From the NCBI GenBank assembly GCA_028876495.1, contig JAGWRO010000089.1:176598-240597 (forward strand): a stretch of DNA of 64,000 nucleotides. Direction: 5' to 3'. Shown here in pieces: positions 24,619 through 34,527 of the stretch. The DNA is from Bacteroidota bacterium. Its GTDB lineage: Bacteria; Bacteroidota; Bacteroidia; Chitinophagales; Chitinophagaceae. The notes beneath the pieces are model-generated. The model searched no databases and was not told the DNA's origin. It saw nothing but the letters and a program-made list of their open reading frames with translations. The translations under genes and the position numbers were made by a program. The first letter of the stretch is position 1; every line of letters starts with the position of its first letter.

Positions 24619-25962
24619 ATGAATATTGCAGTTATCGGAACGGGATATGTAGGATTAGTTACAGGCACTTGTTTTGCAGAAACAGGAAACAATGTGATAT
24701 GTGTAGATATCGATGAAGAAAAAGTAAAAAAATTATCTTCCGGGCAAATTACCATTTTTGAACCCGGCCTTGAAAAACTGTTTGAAAGAAACAGTAAAGA
24801 AGGGCGTCTAAAATTTACAACTTCACTTGCGAATGGAATCAAGAATGCCAAAGTGATCTTTCTTGCTTTGCCCACGCCTCCAGATGGAGATGGTTCCGCA
24901 GATCTGCGGTATGTTTTGGATGTGGCAGATAAAATCGGAGGCCTTTTAAAGAAAGGCTCTTATAAAATCATCATTGATAAAAGTACAGTGCCTGTTGGAA
25001 CGGCAGATAAAGTAAAGCAGGTGGTTTTAAAAAGCGCTAAAGAAGCCGGAACAGAAAATGCTGAAAAATTATTTGATGTAGTAAGTAATCCTGAATTTTT
25101 GCGCGAAGGTGTGGCAGTGGAAGATTTTATGAAACCCGATCGGGTTGTCATTGGTACTTCTTCAGAAAAAGCTAAAAAGATTTTAGGTGAATTGTATGCG
25201 CCCTTTGTACGCCAGGGAAACCCGGTAATTTATATGGATGAAAGATCCGCGGAACTTACAAAATATGCAGCTAATTCTTTTTTAGCTACCAAAATTTCTT
25301 TCATGAATGAAATTGCCCAGCTATGTGAAAGATTGGGTGCAGATGTTGATAAAGTACGAAAAGGGATGGGAAGTGATGACAGGATTGGAAGAAGATTTTT
25401 ATTTCCGGGAATCGGATACGGCGGAAGTTGTTTTCCAAAGGATGTTCAGGCATTGGCTAAATCTTCTCACAAGGTGGATTATGAATTTAAAATTTTGGAG
25501 GCAGTGATGAAGGTAAATGAAAACCAGAAAGTTCATTTGCTGCCTAAAATAAAAAAGTATTTTAAAAATAATCTTAAAGGCAAAAAATTTGCTTTATGGG
25601 GATTGGCATTTAAACCAAATACTGACGATATACGTGAAGCGCCCGCATTAAAAATTATTAAAGAGCTACTTGCCGCGGATGCCTCTGTTGCTGTTTATGA
25701 CCCGGAAGCAATGGCCAACGTTAAAAAAGAATTGGGAGATATAATATCTTTTGCCGATAATCAATACGATGCTTTGAAAGATGCAGATGCATTAATCATT
25801 GCAACAGAGTGGAGTGAATTCAGAACTCCTGATTTTACCAAAATAAAATCACTTTTAAAAAATGATGTGATCTTCGACGGAAGAAATTTATTTGAATTAT
25901 ACCAGATGGAAGAAAGCGGGTTTCATTATGAAAGTATAGGCAGAAAAGTAGTAAAGGGTTGA
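24619..25962 (+). CDS. ugd: UDP-glucose 6-dehydrogenase
   Basis: A 447-residue enzyme that oxidises UDP-glucose to UDP-glucuronate with two NAD+. N-terminal Rossmann IAVIGTGYVGLVTGTCFAE, the STVPVGT motif, and the catalytic cysteine at residue 271 in GYGGSCFPKD are present. The C-terminal UDP-binding domain includes GLAFKPNTDDIREAP. It starts 3 bases after the DegT gene. Its product is the substrate of the UXS-like enzyme encoded next. Confidence 0.95.
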   Translation: MNIAVIGTGYVGLVTGTCFAETGNNVICVDIDEEKVKKLSSGQITIFEPGLEKLFERNSKEGRLKFTTSLANGIKNAKVIFLALPTPPDGDGSADLRYVLDVADKIGGLLKKGSYKIIIDKSTVPVGTADKVKQVVLKSAKEAGTENAEKLFDVVSNPEFLREGVAVEDFMKPDRVVIGTSSEKAKKILGELYAPFVRQGNPVIYMDERSAELTKYAANSFLATKISFMNEIAQLCERLGADVDKVRKGMGSDDRIGRRFLFPGIGYGGSCFPKDVQALAKSSHKVDYEFKILEAVMKVNENQKVHLLPKIKKYFKNNLKGKKFALWGLAFKPNTDDIREAPALKIIKELLAADASVAVYDPEAMANVKKELGDIISFADNQYDALKDADALIIATEWSEFRTPDFTKIKSLLKNDVIFDGRNLFELYQMEESGFHYESIGRKVVKG

Positions 25963-26079
25963 TAGTTAATTACGGATTCTGAAATAAGATGCTGCTTCAT
26001 TTGTTGATTCACTGTAAATTTAAATTCTGTAAAATTTTACTTGGCTTAAGTACTCATATCGGTTTAATTACTATAATAA

Positions 26080-27084
26080 ATGGAAATAAATAAATCATCT
26101 TCTGATCAAAAAAGAATTCTGATCACCGGTGCAGCCGGGTTTCTCGGTTCTCATCTTTGTGACAGGTTTATCAAAGAGGGAATGCACGTGATTGGGATGG
26201 ACAACCTGATTACCGGTGATCTGAAAAATATTCAACATCTTTTTAAGTTGGAGAATTTTGAATTTTATCATTGCGATGTTTCAAAGTTTATTCATGTTCC
26301 AGGCAAGTTGGATTATATATTACATTTTGCCTCACCTGCAAGCCCGATCGATTACTTAAAAATTCCTATTCAAACTTTAAAAGTTGGTTCACTGGGAACC
26401 CATAATTGCCTGGGATTGGCATTGGCGAAAAAAGCAAGAATTTTAGTGGCTTCTACAAGTGAAGTGTATGGAGATCCGCTGGTTCATCCACAAACGGAAG
26501 ACTATTGGGGAAACGTAAACCCGGTTGGGCCGCGTGGCGTATATGATGAAGCCAAACGTTTTCAGGAAGCGATCACTACGGCTTATCATACCTTTCATGG
26601 TTTGGATACCAGGATTGTGAGGATATTTAATACTTATGGACCTCGTATGCGGCTCAACGACGGAAGAGCGTTACCTGCATTTATCGGCCAGGCTTTGCGG
26701 GGCGAAGATTTAACGGTTTTTGGTGACGGAAGTCAGACAAGAAGTTTTTGTTATGTGGATGATTTGGTAGAAGGTATTTATCGTTTGTTAATGAGCGATT
26801 ATTCAATGCCGGTAAATATTGGAAACCCCGATCAAATCACTTTAAAAGATTTTGCAGAGGAAGTAATCAAACTTACAGGAGCAAAGCAAAAAATAGTTTA
26901 CAAACCATTGCCCCAGGATGATCCCAAACAAAGGCAACCTGATATTACCAAGGCAAAAAATCTGCTGAACTGGGAACCCAAAGTGAACCGGGCTGAAGGA
27001 TTGAAAATTACTTATGAATATTTTAAATCGCTTCCTGAAGAAGATTGGTTTAAGCTTCCAAAAGAGTTTGCGAGTAAAAGATAA
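26080..27084 (+). CDS. UDP-glucuronate decarboxylase (UXS-type SDR)
   Basis: A 334-residue extended short-chain dehydrogenase. NAD-binding [14 protein letters not shown] at about 13-26, [14 protein letters not shown], catalytic YDEAKR, and [10 protein letters not shown], a set typical of UDP-xylose synthase (UXS). It would turn UDP-glucuronate into UDP-xylose. Preceded by a 117-bp spacer containing a 12-bp palindrome (GTAAAATTTTAC, 26029-26040). UXS fits better than dTDP-glucose dehydratase because of the EVYGDP and GPR(M)R signatures; still, it is a family-level assignment. Confidence 0.9.
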   Translation: MEINKSSSDQKRILITGAAGFLGSHLCDRFIKEGMHVIGMDNLITGDLKNIQHLFKLENFEFYHCDVSKFIHVPGKLDYILHFASPASPIDYLKIPIQTLKVGSLGTHNCLGLALAKKARILVASTSEVYGDPLVHPQTEDYWGNVNPVGPRGVYDEAKRFQEAITTAYHTFHGLDTRIVRIFNTYGPRMRLNDGRALPAFIGQALRGEDLTVFGDGSQTRSFCYVDDLVEGIYRLLMSDYSMPVNIGNPDQITLKDFAEEVIKLTGAKQKIVYKPLPQDDPKQRQPDITKAKNLLNWEPKVNRAEGLKITYEYFKSLPEEDWFKLPKEFASKR

Positions 27085-27154
27085 TCTTTAACATGATTTA
27101 AAATTCTGCATTCTAAAGGCATTTAAATAAAAAATAAAACTAAAAATAAATTTG

Positions 27155-28444
27155 ATGTACCAGGAACTTTTGGATAAAAAGAAAAAGCTTGCTGTAATTG
27201 GCCTTGGATATGTTGGATTGCCAATAGCATTGGAATTTGCGAAGAGAATTTCTGTAATCGGTTTTGATATCAATGCTGACAGAATAAAGTTAATGCAGAA
27301 TAGGGTTGATCCAAGCAAAGAACTAGATTCAACTGCTTTTGAGGGTTGTGATATAGAATTCACGAATAGTCTTGACAAACTTCGCGAAGCGAATTTCTTT
27401 ATTGTAGCAGTTCCAACACCAGTGGACAAACATAATATTCCAAATCTTACTCCGGTGATTAGAGCAAGTGAAACTATGGGAAAGGTGGTTAAGAAAGGAG
27501 ATTATGTAGTTTTCGAAAGTACTGTTTATCCCGGTTGCACCGAGGAAGATTGTCTTCCTGTAATTGAAAATTTATCCGGATTGAAAATGTGTGATGATTT
27601 TAAATTAGGTTATTCTCCTGAAAGAATAAATCCGGGAGATAAGGAACATACGCTTTCGAGCATCGTAAAAGTGGTAAGTGGCTGTGATGGGGAAAGTTTG
27701 GAAACTATTGCCAAAGTTTATGAGTTGGTAGTGAAGGCGGGTGTTCACCGTGCTTCTTCCATCAAAGTAGCAGAGGCAGCAAAAATAATTGAAAATACAC
27801 AGCGAGATATCAACATTGCATTGATGAATGAGCTCTCAATCATTTTCGATAAAATGGGGATCAATACTTTTGAAGTACTGGCAGCGGCAGGAACCAAATG
27901 GAATTTTTTAAAATTTCAACCGGGTCTTGTAGGTGGCCACTGTATTGGTGTAGATCCTTACTACCTGACGTATAAATCGCAAAAATTGGGTTACGATTCA
28001 CAGGTAATTCTTGCGGGCCGTGTAATTAATGATGGAATGGCGGGGCATGTGGCCCGGAAAGTTTTAAGGCATATCATTCAACACACCAGCGATGTGAAGA
28101 ACGCAAAAGTTTTAGTGATGGGCGCTACTTTCAAAGAGAATGTCAGCGATATCCGTAATTCAAAAGTGGCTGATATTATAAAAGAATTGCAATCTTATTC
28201 TTTGCAGGTTCATGTTAGTGATCCTCATGCAAGCAGCGACGAATTAAAACATGAATATGGATTTGAATTAACGCCAGATCTCACTAATGATTATGAAGCT
28301 GTGATTGTTTCAGTGCCTCATAAAGCTTATTTGGAAATGGATGATAATTACTTTGCCGGAATTACAAAGCCAAATGCAATGATTGCTGATATTAAAGGTG
28401 TTTTTGGTGGAAAAATTTTAAGTCGGGCTTATTGGAGCCTTTAA
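27155..28444 (+). CDS. Nucleotide-sugar dehydrogenase, TviB/WbpA-like
   Basis: A 429-residue UDP-HexNAc-type 6-dehydrogenase. It opens with LAVIGLGYVGLPIALEFAK, has FESTVYPGCTEE, and the catalytic cysteine at residue 263 in GGHCIGVDPYYL. This belongs to the UDP-GlcNAc/GalNAc dehydrogenase subgroup (TviB, WbpA/WbpO) and differs from the Ugd at 24619, so two sugars are oxidised in this cluster. An adjacent TTG (27152) precedes the ATG. The downstream gene is a TviC-like epimerase, which reproduces the Vi-antigen pair. Confidence 0.92.
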   Translation: MYQELLDKKKKLAVIGLGYVGLPIALEFAKRISVIGFDINADRIKLMQNRVDPSKELDSTAFEGCDIEFTNSLDKLREANFFIVAVPTPVDKHNIPNLTPVIRASETMGKVVKKGDYVVFESTVYPGCTEEDCLPVIENLSGLKMCDDFKLGYSPERINPGDKEHTLSSIVKVVSGCDGESLETIAKVYELVVKAGVHRASSIKVAEAAKIIENTQRDINIALMNELSIIFDKMGINTFEVLAAAGTKWNFLKFQPGLVGGHCIGVDPYYLTYKSQKLGYDSQVILAGRVINDGMAGHVARKVLRHIIQHTSDVKNAKVLVMGATFKENVSDIRNSKVADIIKELQSYSLQVHVSDPHASSDELKHEYGFELTPDLTNDYEAVIVSVPHKAYLEMDDNYFAGITKPNAMIADIKGVFGGKILSRAYWSL

Positions 28445-29451
28445 ATAACTACAACAAATTGGATAATACATTTCATAACCAGGATTTAAGTAATCTTTCT
28501 TTTTTAGTTACCGGCGGCGCGGGATTTATAGGTGGCCACATCGCAGAGTATTTATTGAGAAACGGTGCCGGAAAAGTTAGGGTAATTGATAATTTTTCGA
28601 ATGGATTTGAATCGAACCTTGATGTACTGAGAACTTATGACGCTTTCGAATTTTTAGAAGGTGATATAAGAAATTTGGATAGTTGCAGAAAAGCGTGTGA
28701 TGGAATAGAGTATGTTAGCCACCAGGCAGCTTTAGGCTCTGTACCACGTTCTATTAAAGATCCATCCAGCACCAATGATGTGAATGTAGGCGGTTTTGTA
28801 AATATTTTAATAGCGGCTGTTGAAAATAACATAAAACAATTCGTGTATGCTTCTTCTTCATCGGTGTATGGAGATGAACCAACTTTGCCTAAGAAAGAAG
28901 ATAGAATTGGCAATTGTTTATCTCCTTATGCGGTAAGCAAAAGAGCGGATGAATTATATGCAGATGTTTTTGCAAAAGCTTATGGTATTCCTGTTTTAGG
29001 ATTTCGTTATTTTAATATTTTCGGTCCACGACAAGATCCCGACGGACCGTATGCTGCAGTAATTCCGTTATTCGTTAAAGCAATCATGAATAATACTTCT
29101 GCTTTTATCAATGGCGATGGCGAACAAACAAGGGATTTTACCTTTGTTGAGAATGCCGTGCAGGTCAATGTAAAAGGAATGCTTACCAACAATGAAGAGG
29201 CAAAAAACAAAGTTTATAATGTAGCAGTTGGTGAAAATTATTCTGTCAATTTTTTGTATAATTCCATCAGAGAATATCTACATTCAGAAATAGAAGCAAT
29301 TCACCGTGAACCACGAGAAGGGGACATCAGGAATTCGCTTGCTGATATTTCTTTGGCCAAAAATTTATTGGGTTACCAGCCCACTACAAAATTCGAAACC
29401 GGGTTGATAAAGACCATCGAATACTTTAAATATTTATATTCGCAGAAATAA
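28432..29451 (+). CDS. UDP-GlcNAc C4-epimerase-like SDR (TviC/WbpP type)
   Basis: A 339-residue extended SDR. NAD motif VTGGAGFIGGHIAEYLL at about 26-42, SSSSVYGDEPTLPK, catalytic YAVSKR, and RYFNIFGPRQDP. The pattern SVPRSIKDP is typical of WbpP/TviC. It lacks an in-frame ATG before the Rossmann motif: candidate starts are TTG 28432 (overlapping the upstream gene by 13 bases) or TTG 28459. Paired with a TviB-like dehydrogenase, it would make UDP-GalNAc uronate or a related sugar. Confidence 0.9.
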   Translation: MEPLNNYNKLDNTFHNQDLSNLSFLVTGGAGFIGGHIAEYLLRNGAGKVRVIDNFSNGFESNLDVLRTYDAFEFLEGDIRNLDSCRKACDGIEYVSHQAALGSVPRSIKDPSSTNDVNVGGFVNILIAAVENNIKQFVYASSSSVYGDEPTLPKKEDRIGNCLSPYAVSKRADELYADVFAKAYGIPVLGFRYFNIFGPRQDPDGPYAAVIPLFVKAIMNNTSAFINGDGEQTRDFTFVENAVQVNVKGMLTNNEEAKNKVYNVAVGENYSVNFLYNSIREYLHSEIEAIHREPREGDIRNSLADISLAKNLLGYQPTTKFETGLIKTIEYFKYLYSQK

Positions 29452-29478
29452 TTCGAGTAAAGTTTTAAAATATCCTTG

Positions 29479-30039
29479 ATGCCGTTTATTACAACCCCAT
29501 TCCCGGATTTATTGGTTTTTGAGCCAAAAGTTTTTGAAGATAACCGTGGATATTTTTTTGAAAGTTACAACCAACAGGTTTTTTCCGCTGAAGGAGTTAA
29601 AATTAATTTTGTGCAGGATAACCAGGCCAAATCTTCTTTTGGAGTAGTCAGGGGCTTGCATTTTCAATTGAATCCTCATTCCCAAACAAAGCTTTTAAGG
29701 GTATTAAGCGGAGAAATTATTGACGCTGTGGTTGACATTCGAAAAAAATCACCTACATACGGTAAGGCATATACGATTTTGCTTTCTGCCGAAAATAAAA
29801 AACAACTTTTAGTGCCAAAAGGCTTTGCTCATGGGTATTCCGTTATCAGCGAAACTGCAGAAGTGTTCTATAAGTGTGATGAATTTTATCACAAAGAAAG
29901 CGAAGGTGGAATTGCCTGGAACGATCCTGCGTTGCAAATTGACTGGCAGGTTCCGGCGGATAAAATTATAGTTTCGGAAAAAGATAAAGTGTATCCATTA
30001 TTGGAAAACGCTACTCATAATTTTGTTTTTAAAGGTTGA
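29479..30039 (+). CDS. rfbC: dTDP-4-dehydrorhamnose 3,5-epimerase
   Basis: A 186-residue cupin-fold epimerase in dTDP-L-rhamnose synthesis. Motifs include VFEDNRGYFFESYN, FVQDNQAKSSFGVVRGLHFQ (catalytic His) and VPKGFAHGYSV. ATG 29479 is preferred over the TTG just before it. The rfbA and rfbB genes are not in the window and must lie elsewhere if the pathway is complete. Confidence 0.95.
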   Translation: MPFITTPFPDLLVFEPKVFEDNRGYFFESYNQQVFSAEGVKINFVQDNQAKSSFGVVRGLHFQLNPHSQTKLLRVLSGEIIDAVVDIRKKSPTYGKAYTILLSAENKKQLLVPKGFAHGYSVISETAEVFYKCDEFYHKESEGGIAWNDPALQIDWQVPADKIIVSEKDKVYPLLENATHNFVFKG

Positions 30040-30044
30040 CAAAA

Positions 30045-30932
30045 ATGACTGATCAAAAATTTTCAGCAACTATATTAGTAACCGGAGCGAATGGACAGCT
30101 TGGCAATGAAATAAAAATTCTTTCAAAAAATTTTACCGGCTATCGGTTTTTATTTACAACCAAGGAAGAACTTTCTATTGAGAATACAGAATCTGTAAAA
30201 GCATTTTTTAAAAATAATCATATTGATTATTGCATTAATTGCGCCGCTTATACAGCTGTAGACAGGGCGGAATCTGAAAAAGAAAAAGCATTTTTGATTA
30301 ATGCGGATGCAGTAGGGGAGTTGGCAAAAAATTGTAATGACAACCAGGTTAAACTGATTCATATTTCCACTGATTATGTCTACGATGGGAGTCGTAACGA
30401 GCCGCTAAAAGAAAGCGATTCTGTTGGTCCGGTAAATGCATATGGTTCCTCAAAACTTAAAGGAGAGCAATTGGCATTGGATCAAAATCCCTCAACACTT
30501 ATCATCCGGACTTCCTGGGTTTACTCTTCTTTTGGAAATAATTTTGTAAAAACCATGCTTCGGTTATTCAAAGAAAAAGAGGAAATAAATGTGATTAATG
30601 ATCAGTTAGGTTCTCCTACTTATGCGGCTGATCTTGCGGCTGTGATCCTTTTGTTTATTGATAGAATGCAAGAAGGAAAATCTTTTTCTGGTATTGTAAA
30701 TTATAGCAATGACGGAGTTACCACATGGTATCAATTTGCAGAAGAAATAAAAGCTTTGGTTCACAGTAATTGTAAAATAAATCCGATCCCTACTTCTGCC
30801 TATAAAACTGCAGCGGAGCGCCCGCTGTATTCAGTTTTAGATACTTCTAAAATCAGGGAACTGCTTGACATAAATATTCCGTCCTGGAAAAAAAGCTTAA
30901 AAAGTTGTGTTGAAGTGTTGAAAGCCGATTAA
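30045..30932 (+). CDS. rfbD: dTDP-4-dehydrorhamnose reductase
   Basis: A 295-residue SDR catalysing the last step of dTDP-L-rhamnose synthesis. NAD(P)H motif VTGANGQLGNEIK, STDYVYDG, catalytic YGSSKLKGE, and RTSWVYSSFGNNFVKTML. The ATG at 30045, 5 bases after rfbC, is preferred over a TTG overlapping the rfbC stop. It closes the nucleotide-sugar cluster. Confidence 0.95.
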   Translation: MTDQKFSATILVTGANGQLGNEIKILSKNFTGYRFLFTTKEELSIENTESVKAFFKNNHIDYCINCAAYTAVDRAESEKEKAFLINADAVGELAKNCNDNQVKLIHISTDYVYDGSRNEPLKESDSVGPVNAYGSSKLKGEQLALDQNPSTLIIRTSWVYSSFGNNFVKTMLRLFKEKEEINVINDQLGSPTYAADLAAVILLFIDRMQEGKSFSGIVNYSNDGVTTWYQFAEEIKALVHSNCKINPIPTSAYKTAAERPLYSVLDTSKIRELLDINIPSWKKSLKSCVEVLKAD

Positions 30933-30977
30933 ATACAGAGATGTTTTATACTCACCATATACTTTCCTTTTTACGTC

Positions 30978-30985
30978 TATCTTTG
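30978..30985 (+). promoter_or_regulatory. -7 promoter box of bshC
   Basis: TATCTTTG, a perfect TAnnTTTG match, 19 bases before the TTG start of bshC. It shows that bshC has its own promoter although it follows rfbD on the same strand. Confidence 0.6.
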
Positions 30986-31004
30986 CAGCTAAAAATTTAA
31001 TTAC

Positions 31005-32627
31005 TTGGATACGAAATTTCAATTTCAATATTTACCTTATTCCCAAACGGGAAAGTTTACAAAGATTGCATTGGATTACGTTAGTAGCGCTCCGGCTTTA
31101 AAAGATTTTTATGGAAATCAAGTGAGTGTTGAAGGGATAAAATCCACCATTTCAGAAAGAAAAAATTTTAATACCAATCGTAAGATATTGGTCGATGAGT
31201 TTACGCGTCAGTATAAAGATTTTGAAAACTGCGATCTGATAAAAGCAAATATTGAAGCGCTTTCAGAAGAAAATACCTTTACAATTTGTACCGCTCACCA
31301 GCCTAATATTTTTACCGGCCATCTTTATTTCATTTATAAAATTTTGCACACAATTAAGCTCGCCGACTTTTTAAAAAATGAATTACCGGAATACAATTTT
31401 GTTCCCGTTTTTTTTATGGGAAGTGAAGATGCAGACGTGGAAGAATTGAATCACATTGAATTGGAAGGAGAAAAATATGTGTGGGAAACTAAGCAGACAG
31501 GCGCATTTGGAAGAATGAAAGTTGATGAGGCATTGTTGAAATTAATTGAAAAAATTTCAGGAAGGTTATCTGTTGAAAAATATGGCAGCCATTTAATTGA
31601 TCTTTTAAAAAAGTGTTACACAAAAAACGCTTCAATTGAGGAAGCTACTTTTTTGTTCATTCATGAGTTGTTCAAAGAATTTGGATTATTGATCCTGTTG
31701 CCTGATAATGCTGCTTTTAAAAAAGAAATGATCTCTGTTTTTGAGGAAGATATTTTTAATCATACTTCTTCTGAAATTGTAAGCAAGTCATCTGAAAAAT
31801 TAGCGGAAAACTATAAAGCACAGGCTTACCCGCGTGAGATCAATTTGTTTTATTTAAAAGATAATTTGAGAAACAGGATTGTTCCGGTTGGTGATCATTT
31901 TGTAGTGCATGATACTGACATTGTTTTTTCAAAAGAAGAAATGAAAGCAGAACTGCAGCAACATCCTGAACGTTTTAGCCCGAATGTAATTTTGCGTGGT
32001 TTGTTCCAGGAAATTATTTTGCCGGATGTTGCCTGGATCGGCGGCGGTGGTGAACTGGCATACTGGCTTCAATTGAATGAACTTTTTAAAAATTATAAAG
32101 TTCCTTTTCCTGTTTTGATCCTTAGAAATTCTTTTCTTATTGTGGAAGAAAAATATGAAAGATTATTGCAGAAATTAAATTTAAAAACGATTGATCTTTT
32201 TAAAGGAGAAGAAAATATATTGAATGGAATAGTAAACAAAGAAACTTCGTCGATTTTAAATCTTGACAAACAAAAGAAGGAGTTTGACAAAATTTATAAT
32301 GAAATAAAATCGATTGTAAGCTTTATTGATACTACATTAGAAGAACATACCAAAGCTTTGGAGACAAAGCAAATGAAAAGGTTAGCTGCACTTGAAAAGA
32401 AAATGCTTCGTGCCGAAAAAAGAAAATTTTCAGATCAGAAAAATCAATTGAATAAAATTTTTGCCGGCTTATTCCCCGGTGATGGTTTGCAGGAACGAAC
32501 AGAAAATTTTATGCTTTTTTATTCCCGCATGGGAAATGATTTTTTTAAATTATTGTATGATGCGTCGTTGACTCTGGAGCAGGAATTTTGTATTATTGAA
32601 AGAAGGGGAGAAGAAGAACCGGAATAA
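31005..32627 (+). CDS. bshC: Bacillithiol biosynthesis cysteine-adding enzyme
   Basis: A 540-residue BshC homologue. The enzyme adds cysteine to GlcN-malate in the last step of bacillithiol synthesis. Recognisable motifs are TICTAHQPNIFTGHLYFIYK, VPVFFMGSEDADVEELNH, and the C-terminal coiled coil (about 430-500). The start is TTG; no nearby ATG fits the family N-terminus. Bacillithiol would be the main low-molecular-weight thiol and the likely persulfide carrier for the sulfur locus; bshA and bshB are not in the window. Confidence 0.94.
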   Translation: MDTKFQFQYLPYSQTGKFTKIALDYVSSAPALKDFYGNQVSVEGIKSTISERKNFNTNRKILVDEFTRQYKDFENCDLIKANIEALSEENTFTICTAHQPNIFTGHLYFIYKILHTIKLADFLKNELPEYNFVPVFFMGSEDADVEELNHIELEGEKYVWETKQTGAFGRMKVDEALLKLIEKISGRLSVEKYGSHLIDLLKKCYTKNASIEEATFLFIHELFKEFGLLILLPDNAAFKKEMISVFEEDIFNHTSSEIVSKSSEKLAENYKAQAYPREINLFYLKDNLRNRIVPVGDHFVVHDTDIVFSKEEMKAELQQHPERFSPNVILRGLFQEIILPDVAWIGGGGELAYWLQLNELFKNYKVPFPVLILRNSFLIVEEKYERLLQKLNLKTIDLFKGEENILNGIVNKETSSILNLDKQKKEFDKIYNEIKSIVSFIDTTLEEHTKALETKQMKRLAALEKKMLRAEKRKFSDQKNQLNKIFAGLFPGDGLQERTENFMLFYSRMGNDFFKLLYDASLTLEQEFCIIERRGEEEPE

Positions 32628-32662
32628 AAATCCTCACTATTTATTCGTTTACTATACTCTTT

Positions 32663-33175
32663 CTACGAACCTCCCTTTTCTTCAATCGCTTTAGCTTTCT
32701 CCTCCACTTCTTCTTTCATTTGTTTTTTAAAAGCAGTTAATTTTTCCAATACATTTTTATCGGAGATTCCGAGAATTTCTGCTGCCAATATTCCCGCATT
32801 TTTTGCGGCATTTAGGGCTACAGTGGCTACAGGTACGCCATTGGGCATTTGTAAAATAGAGAGTACAGAATCCCATCCGTCAATGGAGTTGGAAGATTTT
32901 ATTGGAACACCGATAACAGGAAGTATAGTTAAGGAAGCGATCATACCGGGGAGATGTGCGGCGCCTCCGGCGCCGGCAATAATTAGTTTTAATCCGCGCG
33001 CTGAGGCAGATGAAGCATAGTCAACCATTCGCAATGGCGTGCGGTGAGCCGAAACAATGGTTAGTTCGTAAGGAACTTCAAAATCTTTTAAAATATCCGC
33101 AGCGGCTTGCATAATTTTTAAATCACTGTCGCTGCCCATGATGATACCTACAACCGGTTGATTCGCTTTTGCCAT
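32663..33175 (-). CDS. purE: 5-(carboxyamino)imidazole ribonucleotide mutase
   Basis: A 170-residue class I PurE of purine synthesis. [14 protein letters not shown], catalytic-loop SAHRTP and [13 protein letters not shown] are all present. The upstream in-frame ATG at 33205 would add 10 atypical residues, so ATG 33175 is chosen. Its partner purK lies 5.5 kb away on the same strand, on the other side of an RND efflux operon. Converges with bshC. Confidence 0.95.
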   Translation of the reverse strand: MAKANQPVVGIIMGSDSDLKIMQAAADILKDFEVPYELTIVSAHRTPLRMVDYASSASARGLKLIIAGAGGAAHLPGMIASLTILPVIGVPIKSSNSIDGWDSVLSILQMPNGVPVATVALNAAKNAGILAAEILGISDKNVLEKLTAFKKQMKEEVEEKAKAIEEKGGS

Positions 33176-33207
33176 TTGAAATTGTTTGCGATAAAGATAA
33201 TGCAAGG

Positions 33208-34527
33208 TTACAGATTGGCAATATCTCCGGATAATAAAGCAACCGTTGCTTCGGCCACTTTTGCCTGGTACAGGTCATTGTACAAGCGGTTCCTGGCATC
33301 GTTATAACTGATCTGGATTTGCCTGAGTTCAACAGAAGTGATGTTTAATCTTTTATATCGTTCCATGGCGATCATAATATTCTCTTTGGCCAGTACAAGA
33401 TTATTTTTTTCAAGCTCAATCGCTTTAAGCGCATTGTTGTAATTGATGTAAGCGTTTTTAAGCTGCGTTTCTAAATTGTTTCTTGTCTGGTCAATAGCAA
33501 TTTGCTGATCCTTTATCTGGATATCACTGATCTGCAATTGTTTTTTTACAACAATTCCGCTGAATATCGGAACGGAAACCCCTACTGATCCTGAAGGGCC
33601 ATAGGTTTGGTTGAGAAGGTTGAAACCAGCACCACTACTGTTTCTTGCAAAATTATAATATCCGTTTAATTCAACAGTTGGAAACCTTGCAGCATTTATC
33701 TCCTTCTTTTGTTGCGTTAACACATACAATTGACTGTTTGCGAGCAGTACATCCGGGTTTTGTTTATTGATTTTATCCTGCACATCAGTATATGGAGGTA
33801 AGGGCAAAACCAAAATAGTATCAACCACTTCGAAAGTGGTGTCGGGAGTTTTCCCTAAAAGATTCTGCAAAGAAGATTTAGAAACCGCTATTGAATTTTG
33901 CAGTGAAAGTAAATTAGACCTTTGCTCATTTAAATCAACCTCTGCCTGCAGCACTTCATATTTTGCACCGGTTCCTATTTCCAACCTGCGTTCTGCAAGA
34001 TTGTAACGATCCTTATACAAACTTATCTGTTCAAGCGTGGCCTTCTTTTGTTCATTGAGCGTAACAATATTGTAGTAAGAACTGATGACATTGTAAACCG
34101 TTTCATTCAGATTTTTTCTGAAAGCATATTCACCGTTTCTTTCTAATTCTTCCAATCTTTTTTTTGTGGCAAACATTTTCAGTCCGTCAAAAATCCGCCA
34201 GTTTACCGCAATCCCTGCATTAAGACTTTGTGTTTTGTTACCGGTTTTTGTGGTAGTGGTGCCGTTGCTTAACTTCTGATGAAGATTATTGACTCCGATT
34301 TGTTTAGTGGCTGTAGCACTTACAAGCGGTATAGCATCTGTATTCGCCCAACTGTTGTTAATCGATCCAATCTCAATTTCATTTTTGCTAATGATAATCC
34401 CATAATTATTTTCAATAGCAGTTTTTACCGCTTCCTGCGCAGTAAGCAATGTGTCTTGCGCATGCAATGAAAAATGAAGCAAGAATATGAAAGATGGTAG
34501 AAATGTAAATTTATAAAAGCGCTTCAT
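33208..34527 (-). CDS. TolC-family outer-membrane efflux protein
   Basis: A 439-residue outer-membrane channel component. Signal peptide about 1-23 (ends LHAQ), then two repeats of the outer-membrane efflux (TolC) domain with long alpha-helical stretches (about 130-225 and 340-425). It overlaps the RND permease gene by 17 bases and is the third gene of a complete tripartite pump. It is 32 bases upstream of purE, so purE could be transcribed from the pump operon. Confidence 0.93.
   Translation of the reverse strand: MKRFYKFTFLPSFIFLLHFSLHAQDTLLTAQEAVKTAIENNYGIIISKNEIEIGSINNSWANTDAIPLVSATATKQIGVNNLHQKLSNGTTTTKTGNKTQSLNAGIAVNWRIFDGLKMFATKKRLEELERNGEYAFRKNLNETVYNVISSYYNIVTLNEQKKATLEQISLYKDRYNLAERRLEIGTGAKYEVLQAEVDLNEQRSNLLSLQNSIAVSKSSLQNLLGKTPDTTFEVVDTILVLPLPPYTDVQDKINKQNPDVLLANSQLYVLTQQKKEINAARFPTVELNGYYNFARNSSGAGFNLLNQTYGPSGSVGVSVPIFSGIVVKKQLQISDIQIKDQQIAIDQTRNNLETQLKNAYINYNNALKAIELEKNNLVLAKENIMIAMERYKRLNITSVELRQIQISYNDARNRLYNDLYQAKVAEATVALLSGDIANL

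Noticed and set aside
26029..26040. Palindrome GTAAAATTTTAC before the UXS-like gene
   Set aside because: It is AT-rich, short and not repeated near other genes, so there is no support for an operator.
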